A stretch of DNA of 64,000 nt from Sorangium cellulosum (GCF_004135735.1 NZ_CP012670.1:3865501-3929500), one strand, 5' to 3'. Shown: positions 9,901-18,012, counted from the first letter of the stretch. Program-made: numbers and translations. The notes: generated by a model not told the origin, from the sequence alone.

Positions 9901-11171
9901 CGCGCCCCCGGCAGCGCGCGGGAGAGGTCGGCCTCCCAGCCCTCCGGCAGCGCCGGCGGGGGCAGCCCGACGACCGCGGCGGCCTCCGCGGCGGCGGCGG
10001 TCGCCTCCGCGAGCGCGTCGCGCTCGGCGCGCGCGCCCGCCTCGGCCTCCTCGCGGTCGAGCGCGCGCCGCGCGGCCTGCTCCTCGGCGCGGCGGTGCTC
10101 GAGCGCCGCCTCCTGCGCCTCGGCCGCGGCCGCCGCCGCCGCCCGGCGCGCCTCGTCGAGCGCGCGCGCCTGGTCCATCTCGGGGCGCCGGCTCAGGGTC
10201 TCGACCTCGCGCGCCGCGCCGCGCGCCGCGAGCTCGGCCTCCTGCTCGCGCGCGGCCGCCTGCTCCCCGGCGGCCCTCGCCTCGTCGAGGGCGACCTCCG
10301 CCGCGCGCAGCTCCCGCAGGACGGCCTCGTACGCGGCGTGCGCGCCCCGCACCCCCGCCGCGCGCCGCCGCGCCGCGACCTTCAGGTAGCGGCGGTACTC
10401 GTCGAGGAACGACGACGCCGCCGCGCTCGCCGCGGCGAAGCCCTCGAGCGCCGCGCGATCGGCCTCGAGGCTCCGGAACGACTCGGCCAGATCGGCCACG
10501 ACCGCGGGCGGCACCGGCGGCAGCGCGCTCGAGAGCGCCCTGGAGAGCTGGGCCTCGTCGAGCTTGCGCGAGAGCTGCGGCTGCCGGAGCTGGATCAGGA
10601 GGTCGAGCAGCGCGCCGTACCGCTCGCCGAGCTGGAAGAGCCGGCGGTCGACCGCGGCGCGGTAGGCCGCGGCGCTCGTGAACACCTCGCCGTGCTCGCC
10701 GAGCTCGGCCTCGAGCCGCTCCCTCCCGATGGCGGCCCCGGCGCTCTCCAGGGAGAGGTCGCGGCCGACGCGCTTCGAGGTGACGAAGAGCCACTTGGCG
10801 GTGAGCCCCCGGCCCTCGACCGCGTGCAGGCCGCAGCCGAGCGTCAGGTAGTGCTCGGCCCCGTCGTCGTCGCGCCGGCCGAGCTCGAGCCAGGTGTAGC
10901 CGCGCCGCTCCTCGTGGCGGCCGAGGAGCAGGTTCCACTCGATGCGCTTGGCCGGGTCGGCGTCCGGCTCCAGGCGGTGGGGGCTCACCTCGCCGTCGAG
11001 CAGGAACGGGAGCTGCAGCGCGAGCACGCGCGACTTGCCGCTGCCGTTGTTGCCGCGGAGCAAGAGCCGGCCGTGCTCGAAGAGGAACTCCTCGCTGTCG
11101 TAGCGGTAGAGGTTGAGCAGCCCGCTGCGGAGCGGCTGCCAGCGTCGGGTCACGGGGGAAGGGAAGGTCAC
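6939..11171 (-). CDS. jetC: Wadjet subunit JetC (SMC-like ATPase)
   Basis: JetC is the SMC-family motor that extrudes plasmid DNA in Wadjet defence. The reading gives 1410 residues, close to the TIGR02680 family size. The Walker A is RGNNGSGKSR with its Lys at residue 46. A very long Ala/Arg/Glu coiled coil fills the middle. The ABC signature TYGTGSGGEKALAL is near residue 1253 and the Walker B LILLDEAFVGID near 1287. The C-terminus carries an Ala-Gly-Pro tail containing PLFGDGAA twice. The GTG at 11171 was chosen because it overlaps the jetB stop as GTGA; the frame stays open much farther upstream, but that part is antisense-like and overlaps jetB and jetA. Confidence 0.93.
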   Translation of the reverse strand: MTFPSPVTRRWQPLRSGLLNLYRYDSEEFLFEHGRLLLRGNNGSGKSRVLALQLPFLLDGEVSPHRLEPDADPAKRIEWNLLLGRHEERRGYTWLELGRRDDDGAEHYLTLGCGLHAVEGRGLTAKWLFVTSKRVGRDLSLESAGAAIGRERLEAELGEHGEVFTSAAAYRAAVDRRLFQLGERYGALLDLLIQLRQPQLSRKLDEAQLSRALSSALPPVPPAVVADLAESFRSLEADRAALEGFAAASAAASSFLDEYRRYLKVAARRRAAGVRGAHAAYEAVLRELRAAEVALDEARAAGEQAAAREQEAELAARGAAREVETLSRRPEMDQARALDEARRAAAAAAAEAQEAALEHRRAEEQAARRALDREEAEAGARAERDALAEATAAAAEAAAVVGLPPPALPEGWEADLSRALPGARARFDAGVAERRQGAAHVRKLEAELAAARAARERAEAALEGAAARLERARERAGEALAQREAAAEALVAAWSAWARGLVELPIGGAAVEEVAEALAAWAEHGDGASPAAQAAQRALADAQGRLAAERAEADRAVAEAEAARRALEDERAELERGAHRAPQAPAWRAPGAREGRPGAPLWQLCDFDPGLDAAGRAGLEAALEAAGLLDAWVTPDGQLLAEGVLDAALSGAGLPALPPEQQLGRWLRAAPAPDAAGAGADGVAAAPGAPAAPPVPPDVVREVLARIGAGRGAGRVWVDVSGSFALGPLHGAAAKAEAEHLGAASREAARRRRLAAIEAELRGAAQARADALAARAEVDRRERLARDEAAAAPSDAPVRRALAAEQAAEAAVADARAALAAEEERALARRRREAQALAERDRAAADLRLSAWVGALDRHDAALEALVRAAAALWPTARAAEAALRRARRAEEEARLAGERVVDREEARRRAAARLREAEVHRDTLERTTGARVDEILRQLAAARERREAREAEHRAAQRAHGDARVSEARAQGRIEPLRERIERAARERAAHIEALAVMARARLLAALDLADVEPGAEGAAGWSPTRAVEVARRIEASSGDVEHDDRAWERLQRGIFRHVEALRDALLPHGYGPQTTSEDGLIAVTVPFQDRTWAVHDLRAMLADEVAHRRTVLDAREREVLENHLIGEVASHLHDLLHRCEAMVRAMNQELAARPTSTGMRLRFSWTPLADGPPGLLEARQRLLRAGGTWSPADRALLARFLKDRIEGERARGEAASWQEQLSAALDYRAWHAFAVERHQDGAWKRLTRRTYGTGSGGEKALALTIPQFAAAAAHYRSAHPHAPRLILLDEAFVGIDPDMRAKCMGLLAAFDLDFVMTSEREWGCYATLPGLAIHQLTVRPGIDAVGVTRWVWNGRERVRAGGAAGPAGAAGPAGAVGPAGAGAAGPLFGDGAAAPAGAAGPLFGDGAA

Positions 11172-12439
11172 GGCGTCCTCCTGGGGGTCCTCCTGCGCGG
11201 CGCGGCCGGCGTGGCGGGTAGCGGCGCGCCGGCGCGGGGCGTGGCCGGCGGGGCGGCGGGCGCGGCGACCGCGTACCGGGCGATCGCCGGCAGCGGCGCG
11301 ATCCCCGCGGGCGTCCAGCGCAGCAGGCGGAGCGCGGCGAGCCGCGCGAGCGTCCTGTCGGTGAGCTCGACCTCGGCGCCGGCGCCGACCACGGCCTTCC
11401 GCCAGCGCCCGCGGTGCTCGGCGATGAGCTCGGCCACGCGCTGCTCGACCGCGGCCCGGCCGACGAGCTGGCCGTCGCGCGCGCGGTCGGCGAGCCACTC
11501 CGCGACGAGCAGCGTCAGGTGCCCCTCGGTGCCCTCCTCCGGCATGGCGAGGTCGCTGAGCTCCCCGTCCGGATCGACCATCGCCAGCCCCTCGCGCCGC
11601 GCCTCGGCGACGAGCCCCGTGGCCCGCTCGATCTCGCCGACGATGAACGGCCGCTGGGTCGTGAGGTACGCGCGCTCGTCCGGGCCGAGATCGTCGTAGT
11701 AGACGACCGGATCGTCGAGCAGCCGCCGGAAGAGCCGGGCGCGCAGCGCCTGGTTGCGGGCGTCGTCCGTCTCCGGGGCGAGCTCCTCGACCACGCCCGC
11801 GAGGCGGGCGGCGAGGTCCGCCGCGCCGGTCGTCTCCAGCGTCGACGGCCCGCGGCGGACGTTCAGCATGGCGGCGACGGCGGGCCGGCTCACGTTGTAG
11901 AGCACGTCGCGCCGCTGATCGGCGAGGAAGCCTTGCTCCTCGCCGGCGACGCGCGCGAGCACGCGCAGCGCGAGGAGGAGGCGGACCACGTGGACGAGAT
12001 CGCGCCGGTGGTCCTGCGCCGCGAGCTCGAAGGCGCCGGCGCGGGCGAGCGCCGGATCGCCGGCGAAGTGGTCCTCCATGCGGCTGGCGAGCCGGCCGAG
12101 CGTGGTCTGGCGATCCTCGCCCTCCAGGGTGAGCAGGGCGAGGCAGAGCAGCACGTACCGGCGCCGGGTGAACGGGGTGCCGTGGTGCGGATCCAGCGCG
12201 GGGCGCGTGCCGTCGGCGAGGTCGGCCGGGGTCTTGCGCAGGCGCGCCTGCTCGGGCTCGACGAGCAGCGACCAGCGGGGGTAGCGGCCCAGCCAGGCGC
12301 GGAGCGCCGCGGCGTGGCGGCGCACGAGCAGGAACGAGGCGGCGTGCGCGCCCGAGGCCGGCAGGAGGGGGTGGCGCAGGAGGGCCCGCAGCGCCTTCTG
12401 CTGCTCGTGCCGCTCCTGGGCCTCGAGGGCGTGCGTCAT
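11168..12439 (-). CDS. jetB: Wadjet subunit JetB (DUF2398, KITE-like)
   Basis: JetB is the winged-helix (KITE-type) partner that binds the kleisin and SMC subunits. The 423-residue protein begins MTHALEAQERHEQQKALRAL and has the conserved TIGR02678/DUF2398 features, including RRRYVLLCLALL, DDPVVYYDDL and the YLTTQRP segment. The last 35 or so residues are a Pro/Ala/Arg tail that looks like an added extension. Its ATG overlaps the jetA stop as ATGA at 12436-12439, and its stop overlaps the jetC GTG. The surrounding frame is open far upstream, so the overlap decides the start. Confidence 0.9.
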   Translation of the reverse strand: MTHALEAQERHEQQKALRALLRHPLLPASGAHAASFLLVRRHAAALRAWLGRYPRWSLLVEPEQARLRKTPADLADGTRPALDPHHGTPFTRRRYVLLCLALLTLEGEDRQTTLGRLASRMEDHFAGDPALARAGAFELAAQDHRRDLVHVVRLLLALRVLARVAGEEQGFLADQRRDVLYNVSRPAVAAMLNVRRGPSTLETTGAADLAARLAGVVEELAPETDDARNQALRARLFRRLLDDPVVYYDDLGPDERAYLTTQRPFIVGEIERATGLVAEARREGLAMVDPDGELSDLAMPEEGTEGHLTLLVAEWLADRARDGQLVGRAAVEQRVAELIAEHRGRWRKAVVGAGAEVELTDRTLARLAALRLLRWTPAGIAPLPAIARYAVAAPAAPPATPRAGAPLPATPAAPRRRTPRRTP

Positions 12440-14133
12440 GCGCGCCCCGCCGGCGCCTGCGGCGACGCCGTCCCCGGGAGCGCGGGCGCGCGAGGCCGCA
12501 CCGGGGCCGCGCCCTCCGGCGGCGCGGGCGCGGGCGCATCCGGCGCGGGTGTATCCGGCGCGGGCGCGGGTGTATCCGGCGCGGACGCGGGCTCCGGCCC
12601 CGGCGCGGGCTCCGGCCCCGGTGCGGGCTCCCGCACCGGCACGAGCGCGCGCAGCGTGAGCAGGTGATCCGGCCCGCGGAAGGTGCCAGCCGGCGTCTCG
12701 ACGGTCGCAACCCGGCCGTCGTTCGTGGGGACGAGCGAGATGGCGATCGACCCGTCCGTCGAGGTCGTCTCGCCGCCGCCCGCGGCGAGCGCCTCGCCCA
12801 GCCAGTCGAGGAGCAGGTCGAAGGCGAGGGGCGCGAGCTCGCCGAGCTCCGACAGGCGCGTGGGCCGGCCCGTGGCGAGCCGGGCGCGCGCCGCGGCGAG
12901 GGCGCGCTCTTCCTCGCCCTCGTGCGCGAGGAGGAGCGCCTTCTCGCGGGAGCGGTCGATGACGTCGTTCGGCCGCCCGGGCCGCGCGTGGCGGCCGGTG
13001 GCGCGGAGGCGCGGCGAGATGCGGAGCGGCGGCGCGTCGAGCCACGAGCGGCTGGCGGGGACCGGCGCCGCCTCGCGCTCGGCGAGCGCCTCTCGGTCGA
13101 CGAAGAGGTGCCGGGCCGAGGCGAGGCCGAACGCGGCGCGCCAGAGCCGGTGGGCGTCCTCGTCGGACGGGGCCTCGGCGAACCAGCGGGCGAGGGTGCG
13201 GAGGTCGGCCGCCCGGTCGCTGCGGGTGAAGCGGCGGTCGTGCAGGCTCGCGATCGCGGCGAGCAGGGCGGGGATCGCGGCGCGGGCGCGGGCCCGGAGC
13301 TCCTCCGCCTGCGACGGCGCGCCCGGGCGGCCGATGAACCAGCCGCGCAGGCCCTCGATCCGCGCCTCCCACCGCGCGGCGGCGGCCCCCAGATCGGCCG
13401 CCTCGCCGTCGATCGCGTCGGCGATCTCGCGCCGGCCGGCGCTCTCGGCGAGCCGCCGTGCCGCCGTCGGGTCGACGCGGCCGAGCAGCTCCGCGATGTC
13501 CGCGGTCGCGATGACGAGCTGGCCGACGAAGCGCTCGAGGTAGTCGATGAGGCGCTGCTTGTAGGCGAGGAAGCTCGCCACGCCGGCCCCGTGGAGGTCG
13601 ATGCTGCGCTGGAGGCTGCCCATGAACGCCTGGGCCTGCGAGGTGAGCTCGTCGAAGCGCGCGCGGAGCGTCGAGAGCGCGAGGTGGACCGCGCTGTCGT
13701 CGAGCTCCGGCCGGGAGAGCATCGCCGTGACGCTCTCCAGCAGCGTGCGGATGTCGTCGAGCGCCGCGGCCTGGAGCTCGCCGCGCTGCGCGAGCGCCTC
13801 GACATAGGCGCCGACGGCGCGCTCCACGGCCTCTCCCTCGGGCGTGAGCTGGTAGAGGAAGCGCGGCCGGTAGAACTCCTCGACGGTGGCGACATCCGCG
13901 GTGTCGAGGTGCGATTGCAGGTTCCCCCACGCGCAGAGCTGCTGGAGCGCGGCGTCGACGGCGGTCGCGTCGACGCCGCCGTCGCGGACCGCGCGGAGGA
14001 CGTCGGCCGGCCTGAGGTGCAGCACGAAGCGCTCCCGCGCCTCGACGAACGAGCACATGATGGCGCGATAGAGCGGCGCGTTCTCGACCGTCAGGTAGGT
14101 AAAGGCTGGAAGCCTCGCCGGCGACTCCTCCAT
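12436..14133 (-). CDS. jetA: Wadjet subunit JetA (DUF2397, kleisin)
   Basis: JetA is the kleisin that closes the SMC ring of the Wadjet complex. The 565-residue protein opens with a segment typical of TIGR02677/DUF2397 (FTYLTVENAPLYRAIM) and has the FYRPRFLYQLTPEGEAVERA block. It is longer than the usual roughly 500 residues because of a C-terminal tail of about 65 residues made of Pro-Ala-Pro-Asp and Pro-Gly-Pro-Glu repeats (12436-12640). It is the first gene of the jetABCD operon. A short AGGAG lies just before the ATG. The gene order A-B-C-D with DUF2397, DUF2398, TIGR02680 and DUF2399 is, to my knowledge, the type III arrangement; I could not check the type by search. Confidence 0.9.
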   Translation of the reverse strand: MEESPARLPAFTYLTVENAPLYRAIMCSFVEARERFVLHLRPADVLRAVRDGGVDATAVDAALQQLCAWGNLQSHLDTADVATVEEFYRPRFLYQLTPEGEAVERAVGAYVEALAQRGELQAAALDDIRTLLESVTAMLSRPELDDSAVHLALSTLRARFDELTSQAQAFMGSLQRSIDLHGAGVASFLAYKQRLIDYLERFVGQLVIATADIAELLGRVDPTAARRLAESAGRREIADAIDGEAADLGAAAARWEARIEGLRGWFIGRPGAPSQAEELRARARAAIPALLAAIASLHDRRFTRSDRAADLRTLARWFAEAPSDEDAHRLWRAAFGLASARHLFVDREALAEREAAPVPASRSWLDAPPLRISPRLRATGRHARPGRPNDVIDRSREKALLLAHEGEEERALAAARARLATGRPTRLSELGELAPLAFDLLLDWLGEALAAGGGETTSTDGSIAISLVPTNDGRVATVETPAGTFRGPDHLLTLRALVPVREPAPGPEPAPGPEPASAPDTPAPAPDTPAPDAPAPAPPEGAAPVRPRAPALPGTASPQAPAGRA

Positions 14134-14510
14134 GACTCCTGTCCGCTGACGCCGCGGTGTGCTGGCCTTCGGGACACGGCGCTGGCGCTACGTACTCCCG
14201 GCGATGCCGGACCGTCAATCGAGGGATGCGGGGCGAACACCACAAAGTCGCGGGTGGCACGCATTCCGATCAGCGCGTGGAAATTCTCATTTGTCGTGGC
14301 CACGGTGGCGGGGCGAGCTCGTGGCTGCTCGCCCGCATCTCCTCGCCCGGGGCGGGGGCTCCGGAGGCGGGGGACCTGGAGTGCAGGCGAGCCGCAGAAG
14401 AGGCCCGCCGGAACGCAAGCCCCAGAGGGGAGCACCTCAGACGCGACCACCACCCGGCGGCGCGCCGCCATGCGGTGACCGCAGGGCCCAGAACACTGTA
14501 GGATTTGCCC
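14134..14510. other. Divergent intergenic region between jetA and the AbiE-like pair
   Basis: These 377 bases must hold the promoters of the jet operon (minus) and the AbiE-like pair (plus). I see no clear -35/-10 pair, repeat or small gene. The frames open here are antisense or extensions of neighbours. Confidence 0.4.
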
Positions 14511-14789
14511 GTGAGCACCGACGCCGAGCTCCATGCGCTCGCAGCCAGGTACGTCTGGTGGCAACCCCCTGCGGTGACCCTCGCCCGCCCCCATCATTTT
14601 CTCTGCCAGGTGATGACGCTCGGCACGGCGGAAGACGTGCGGACCGTCCGGCGTGTGATGGGCGATCAGGCTTTGCTGGACGCACTGGAGCACGCTCCCC
14701 CCGGCGTGATGGATCCGAAGTCCTGGAACTACTGGCACCTTTTCTTCGGCCGGCGCCCGCCGCCTCTGCCGGAGCGCCCATTGCCGTGA
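14511..14789 (+). CDS. AbiEii-partner protein (small antitoxin-like)
   Basis: The 92-residue protein resembles the small genes that commonly precede AbiEii-type nucleotidyltransferase toxins. Their shared pattern is visible: RYVWWQPP near the start, a QVMTLGTAEDVRTV block, and a PKSWNYWHLFFG block near the end. In those loci this protein is presumed to be the antitoxin or partner. The GTG at 14511 has AGGA eight bases upstream; the TTG at 14505 is too close to that site. Its stop overlaps the next GTG by four bases. The family match is from memory of the pattern, not a search. It appears intact although its toxin is not. Confidence 0.65.
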   Translation: MSTDAELHALAARYVWWQPPAVTLARPHHFLCQVMTLGTAEDVRTVRRVMGDQALLDALEHAPPGVMDPKSWNYWHLFFGRRPPPLPERPLP

Positions 14790-15037
14790 CGCGCCTGCTG
14801 CCCAGGCTCGATGTGCTCCCCGCCGCCCAGCGAGCGCTGTGGCCTGAGCTTGCTTGCGTTCCGAGGTGCTTCGTCCTCGCGTTCAATCCGCTCATCGCGC
14901 AGAAGACCCTGGCGTACTTCGAGGGGGGTGATCTCGCGAATTGGCCGGATGCCGTGATACGGCTCCTTGTGATGATGCACGCGACGCGTGATATCGAGGT
15001 TCTACCGCTGCCCAAGCTGTCCGAGCGGCTCGATTGA
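14786..15037 (+). pseudogene. Internally deleted AbiEii/AbiGii-type toxin remnant
   Basis: The frame encodes only 83 residues; AbiEii-type nucleotidyltransferases are usually more than 200. The first 30 residues (LPAAQRALWPELACVPRCFVL) match the start of such toxins. They then jump directly to the C-terminal pattern (KTLAYFEGGDLANWPDAV). The nucleotidyltransferase core, normally YGGTALALRLGHR followed by DFDF, is missing, so the protein cannot be catalytic. It is translationally coupled to the partner gene (GTGA overlap). An in-frame internal deletion is the simplest explanation. It lies beside the Wadjet operon in a small defence block. Confidence 0.65.
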
Positions 15038-15165
15038 GCCGGCGCTCCGTCGTGCGGTTGGGAGGATCCGGCACCGGGATCCTCCCCGTCGTGGGGGGAT
15101 CGTCCCGTCGTGGGAGGTGATACGCTCGCCTCCCTGGCGCTGCGCCGGGCAAGGAGGGACATCCG

Positions 15166-16134
15166 ATGTCATCGGTCAAGGGGTTCACCGTGGAGCTGTC
15201 GCACCTCGGGCGCGTCGGCCACGGACTCGTCCGGCCGGAGTGCGTGGTCGCGGAGCGCGACGGCACGCTCTGGGCCTCGGACGCGCGCGGCGTCGCCACC
15301 CGCGTCGATCCCGGCGGCGCGCAGGCGCTGCTCGGCCCCGAGGTGGGCGAGCCGAACGGCATGGCCATGGACCGGCAGGGCAACCTCATCGTGGCCGCGC
15401 TGTCGGGCGGCAAGGTCCACAGGCTGTACCGCGACGTACGGGCCGAGGTCCTGCTCGACTCCATCGAGGGCAAACCCCTCGGGGCCGTGAACTTCTGCTT
15501 CATCGATTCGCGGGATCGCCTCTGGATCTCCATCTTGACGCGGCATTGCCCGTCGTGGTGGGACGCCGTCGTCGACGAGCGCTGCCGCGACGGGTACATC
15601 GTCCTCGTCGACGAGAAGGGCCCCCGCATCGTGGCCGACGGCCTCCGCCTGACGAACGAGGTGCGCCTCGACGCCGCGGAGCGGTACCTCTACGCCGTCG
15701 AGACGGTCCCCGGCCGCCTCCTCCGCTTCCCCGTGCGTCAGGACGGCAGCCTCGGCGAGCGAGAGCCGTTCGGCCCCGAGAGCCTCGGCCCCGGCGGGCT
15801 CATGGACGGGTTCGCCTTCGACGCCGAGGGCAACGTGTGGGTGGCCTCTCCCTGCCGCAACAGCGTCGTCGTGATCTTCCCCGACGGCAGCCACCAGGTC
15901 GTCTTCGAGGACCCGCGCCCCGACGCCATCGAGGCGCTGCTCCAGAAGCAGGCGAGCGGCACCCTCGCGATGAGCGACCTCGGCGCGTGCGCGGGGGCGA
16001 CCGTGCAGCTCCCCACCAGCATCGCGTTCGGCGGCCCCGATCTCCGCACGTGCCACGTGGGCTCGCTGGCCATGTCGCAGCTCGTCACGTTCCGCGCGCC
16101 CGTCGCGGGGCTCCCGCTCGTGCACCAGCGGTAG
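15166..16134 (+). CDS. SMP-30/gluconolactonase-like beta-propeller protein
   Basis: The 322-residue protein fits the SMP-30/gluconolactonase/LRE-like family (PF08450), six-bladed propellers that hydrolyse sugar lactones or related esters with a bound divalent metal. Recognisable pieces are RPECVVAERDGTLWASD near the start, GEPNGMAMDRQGNLIVA, LRLTNEVRLDAAERYLY, and GLMDGFAFDAEGNVWVAS. The Glu in RPEC, the Asn in LTNEV and the Asp in LMDGFAFD are plausible metal ligands by family analogy. It has no signal peptide. AAGGAGGG stands just before the ATG. The substrate cannot be told from the sequence. Confidence 0.85.
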   Translation: MSSVKGFTVELSHLGRVGHGLVRPECVVAERDGTLWASDARGVATRVDPGGAQALLGPEVGEPNGMAMDRQGNLIVAALSGGKVHRLYRDVRAEVLLDSIEGKPLGAVNFCFIDSRDRLWISILTRHCPSWWDAVVDERCRDGYIVLVDEKGPRIVADGLRLTNEVRLDAAERYLYAVETVPGRLLRFPVRQDGSLGEREPFGPESLGPGGLMDGFAFDAEGNVWVASPCRNSVVVIFPDGSHQVVFEDPRPDAIEALLQKQASGTLAMSDLGACAGATVQLPTSIAFGGPDLRTCHVGSLAMSQLVTFRAPVAGLPLVHQR

Positions 16135-16198
16135 TCCCCCCCCCCGCGCTCGCGCCCTGCAGGCTGGCACCCGCGGTCGGCGCGCCGCGCGCGCCCGC

Positions 16199-16229
16199 TT
16201 GACAAAATCTGCCAACAGCCCCAGACAAT
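16199..16229 (+). promoter_or_regulatory. Candidate promoter, TTGACA ... GACAAT
   Basis: A perfect TTGACA (16199-16204) is followed after 19 bases by GACAAT (16224-16229). Transcription would begin about 3-5 bases before the ATG at 16240. The downstream gene has no Shine-Dalgarno sequence, which fits an almost leaderless message. The spacing is longer than ideal. Confidence 0.4.
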
Positions 16230-16239
16230 TCCCTCACTG

Positions 16240-16962
16240 ATGAAGCAAATGAGGACGATCCTGCCCGCCCTGGTGTTGACGGCCGTCGTCGGCGCGGCCT
16301 CCGGTTGCGGCAAGGCGGACACCGGTGCGCGGTCGAACGAGCGGTGGGCGACCACCGAGAACACCCGCGTCGATCTCGACTTCGACAAGATCAACGAGGC
16401 GTACAAGGCCGCCGAGGGGCCCGAGGACTTCGAGCGGCGCGTCAACGAGATCTACCAGGGGAGCGAGGTCATCAGCGTCGCCGTCCACGACCTCGACGCC
16501 AAGACGCAGGTCGTCACCGGGTTCTTCGACAAGAACAGCGACGGCGCCGTCCAGGACCCGGAGAAGGTGTTCACGATCCGCCGCGACGTCACGGGCGAGG
16601 GCGCCGGGCAGATCCAGACGTCCGGGCACGGGGCCTACGGGTACTACCACTCGCCGTTCCTGAGCCTGGCGTCCGGCATGATGCTCGGCGCGATGGTGTC
16701 GTCGGCTTTCCGGCCGAACTACGTGCCGGTCTACTCCCAGCCGTACACCACGCCGCCCGGCCGCATGGCCGATCTCCGGACGCACCGCGACACGTACCGC
16801 GCCGCGAACCCGTCCAGCGTCGACCGGAGCAAGGCGTCGCAGACCGGGCGGCGGTACAACAACGTCGGCAACAGCCGCTTCGGCGGCGGCCGGTCCGGCG
16901 GCTCGCGCTTCGGCATCCACCGGAGCGACCGCACCCGCAAGCCCGCGCGGCTCGTCGCCTGA
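16240..16962 (+). CDS. Hypothetical lipoprotein
   Basis: The 240-residue protein has a lipoprotein signal (MKQMRTILPALVLTAVVGA, then ASGC with Cys at about 25). The mature N-terminal half is acidic, with TRVDLDFDKINEAYKAAEG, and a later DLDAKTQVVTGFFDKNSDG stretch resembles a calcium-binding loop. A short hydrophobic patch (SPFLSLASGMMLGAMVSSAF) sits in the middle, and the end is rich in Gly, Ser, Arg and Lys. I do not recognise a family. It starts a run of three same-strand genes (16240-18012), probably one transcript from the candidate promoter just upstream. Confidence 0.75.
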   Translation: MKQMRTILPALVLTAVVGAASGCGKADTGARSNERWATTENTRVDLDFDKINEAYKAAEGPEDFERRVNEIYQGSEVISVAVHDLDAKTQVVTGFFDKNSDGAVQDPEKVFTIRRDVTGEGAGQIQTSGHGAYGYYHSPFLSLASGMMLGAMVSSAFRPNYVPVYSQPYTTPPGRMADLRTHRDTYRAANPSSVDRSKASQTGRRYNNVGNSRFGGGRSGGSRFGIHRSDRTRKPARLVA

Positions 16963-16990
16963 GCACCCCCGCCGCGCGCCGCCCGCTGCG

Positions 16991-17512
16991 ATGCAGCCCC
17001 TGCGAAGCATCTCCGAGCTCCCTTTCCGCTGCCGTCCCGCCCTGGAGCTGCTCAACCTCGAGCAGCACCGGGACGCGCCGGACCTGGAGTCCACGCAGTT
17101 CGGCTTTTGCCAGGTGTCCGCGCTCTGGCTCGATGGCCGCGCGGACCGCGCGCCGGTGCGCGTGACGGACGCCCTCGTCCTGGCGGTGCACGCCGCGGAC
17201 GAGCCGGAGGCGCTGTCGGACGACGTGGAGCTCGAGTTCTTCGTCGAGGAGGTCGCCAAGGACTACTCGGTGACCGTGCTCCTGTCGGCGTTCCTCGATC
17301 GCTGGCTGCCCGCCGCGCTCTCCGGCGAGCGCGCCATCGTGCTCGCCATGTGCAACCCCCACGCCGCGCGCATCCGGCAGCCGAAGGCCGCCGGGCGCAC
17401 GCCCGTCCACTACGCGCTTGGCGACGTGGACTCGTGGCTCGACACCGACAGTGACGGACGCTGGCACATCCGCCTCGAGGCGGAGGCCTGGCGCATCGCG
17501 GAGCACGCATGA
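16991..17512 (+). CDS. Hypothetical protein
   Basis: The 173-residue protein has no signal peptide or membrane segment. It is acidic overall, with DDVELEFFVEEVAKDYSVTVLLSAF in the middle (a likely helix-strand pair) and a C-terminal stretch resembling a small alpha/beta domain. I do not recognise a family. It follows the lipoprotein gene by 28 bases and overlaps the next gene by four bases (ATGA), so the two are probably translated together and may form a complex. Confidence 0.7.
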   Translation: MQPLRSISELPFRCRPALELLNLEQHRDAPDLESTQFGFCQVSALWLDGRADRAPVRVTDALVLAVHAADEPEALSDDVELEFFVEEVAKDYSVTVLLSAFLDRWLPAALSGERAIVLAMCNPHAARIRQPKAAGRTPVHYALGDVDSWLDTDSDGRWHIRLEAEAWRIAEHA

Positions 17513-18012
17513 ACGGTGAACGCAGAGTTCCGGTCGTATCGCGCGAGCAGAAGCTGGTCTATGCCGGCATCTACGTGCTGAAGAAGATGGACCTGAAGCC
17601 CGCCGACGGAGGCGTCGAGATGCCCCTCGTGCTGCCGTCCGAGCTGACCCCGCTAGAGGACGTCCTCCAGGAGCTCGTGAACGCCGATCTCGTCGAGGTC
17701 AACCGCCGCAAGGCGCGGTTCGAGATCACCAGGAAGGGGCTCGCGTACCTGACCGAGATCATCGACGAGGCGGAGGCGCTGATCGAGGAGTTCGACGAGG
17801 AGTCGCTCGAGGACGCGGTGGCCGAGCTCCGCAGGCGGAACGTGGACGTGCTGCGCGCCCGCTTCCTGTGGGGCTGGTACGACGGCGAGCTCGACGATCT
17901 CGTGCTCTTCCAGCAGCGCCGGGGCGCCTCGCCGGTGGAGCCGTGGTGGGCCGATTACCTCCTGAGCGACGCGTTCTACGAGGAGCTGCTCCGCGACGTC
18001 GCGCGCGCGTGA
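17509..18012 (+). CDS. Hypothetical protein, winged-helix-like N-terminus
   Basis: The 167-residue protein begins with a segment that reads like a winged-helix core: helices around EQKLVYAGIYVLKKM and PLEDVLQELVNADLVEVN, then RRKARFEITRKGLAYLTEI as the wing. An acidic helical part follows (IIDEAEALIEEFDEESLED), then a Trp-rich C-terminus (RFLWGWYDGELDDLVLFQQ). I infer a regulatory or protein-binding role. The start overlaps the previous stop by four bases. It converges on the Ser/Thr kinase gene at 18119. Confidence 0.7.
   Translation: MNGERRVPVVSREQKLVYAGIYVLKKMDLKPADGGVEMPLVLPSELTPLEDVLQELVNADLVEVNRRKARFEITRKGLAYLTEIIDEAEALIEEFDEESLEDAVAELRRRNVDVLRARFLWGWYDGELDDLVLFQQRRGASPVEPWWADYLLSDAFYEELLRDVARA

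Noticed and set aside
7164..11699. Open frame of about 1500 codons on the plus strand
   Set aside because: It is antisense to jetC and jetB, Arg/Pro/Ala-rich, and without domain signal. It is a by-product of GC-rich third positions on the other strand.
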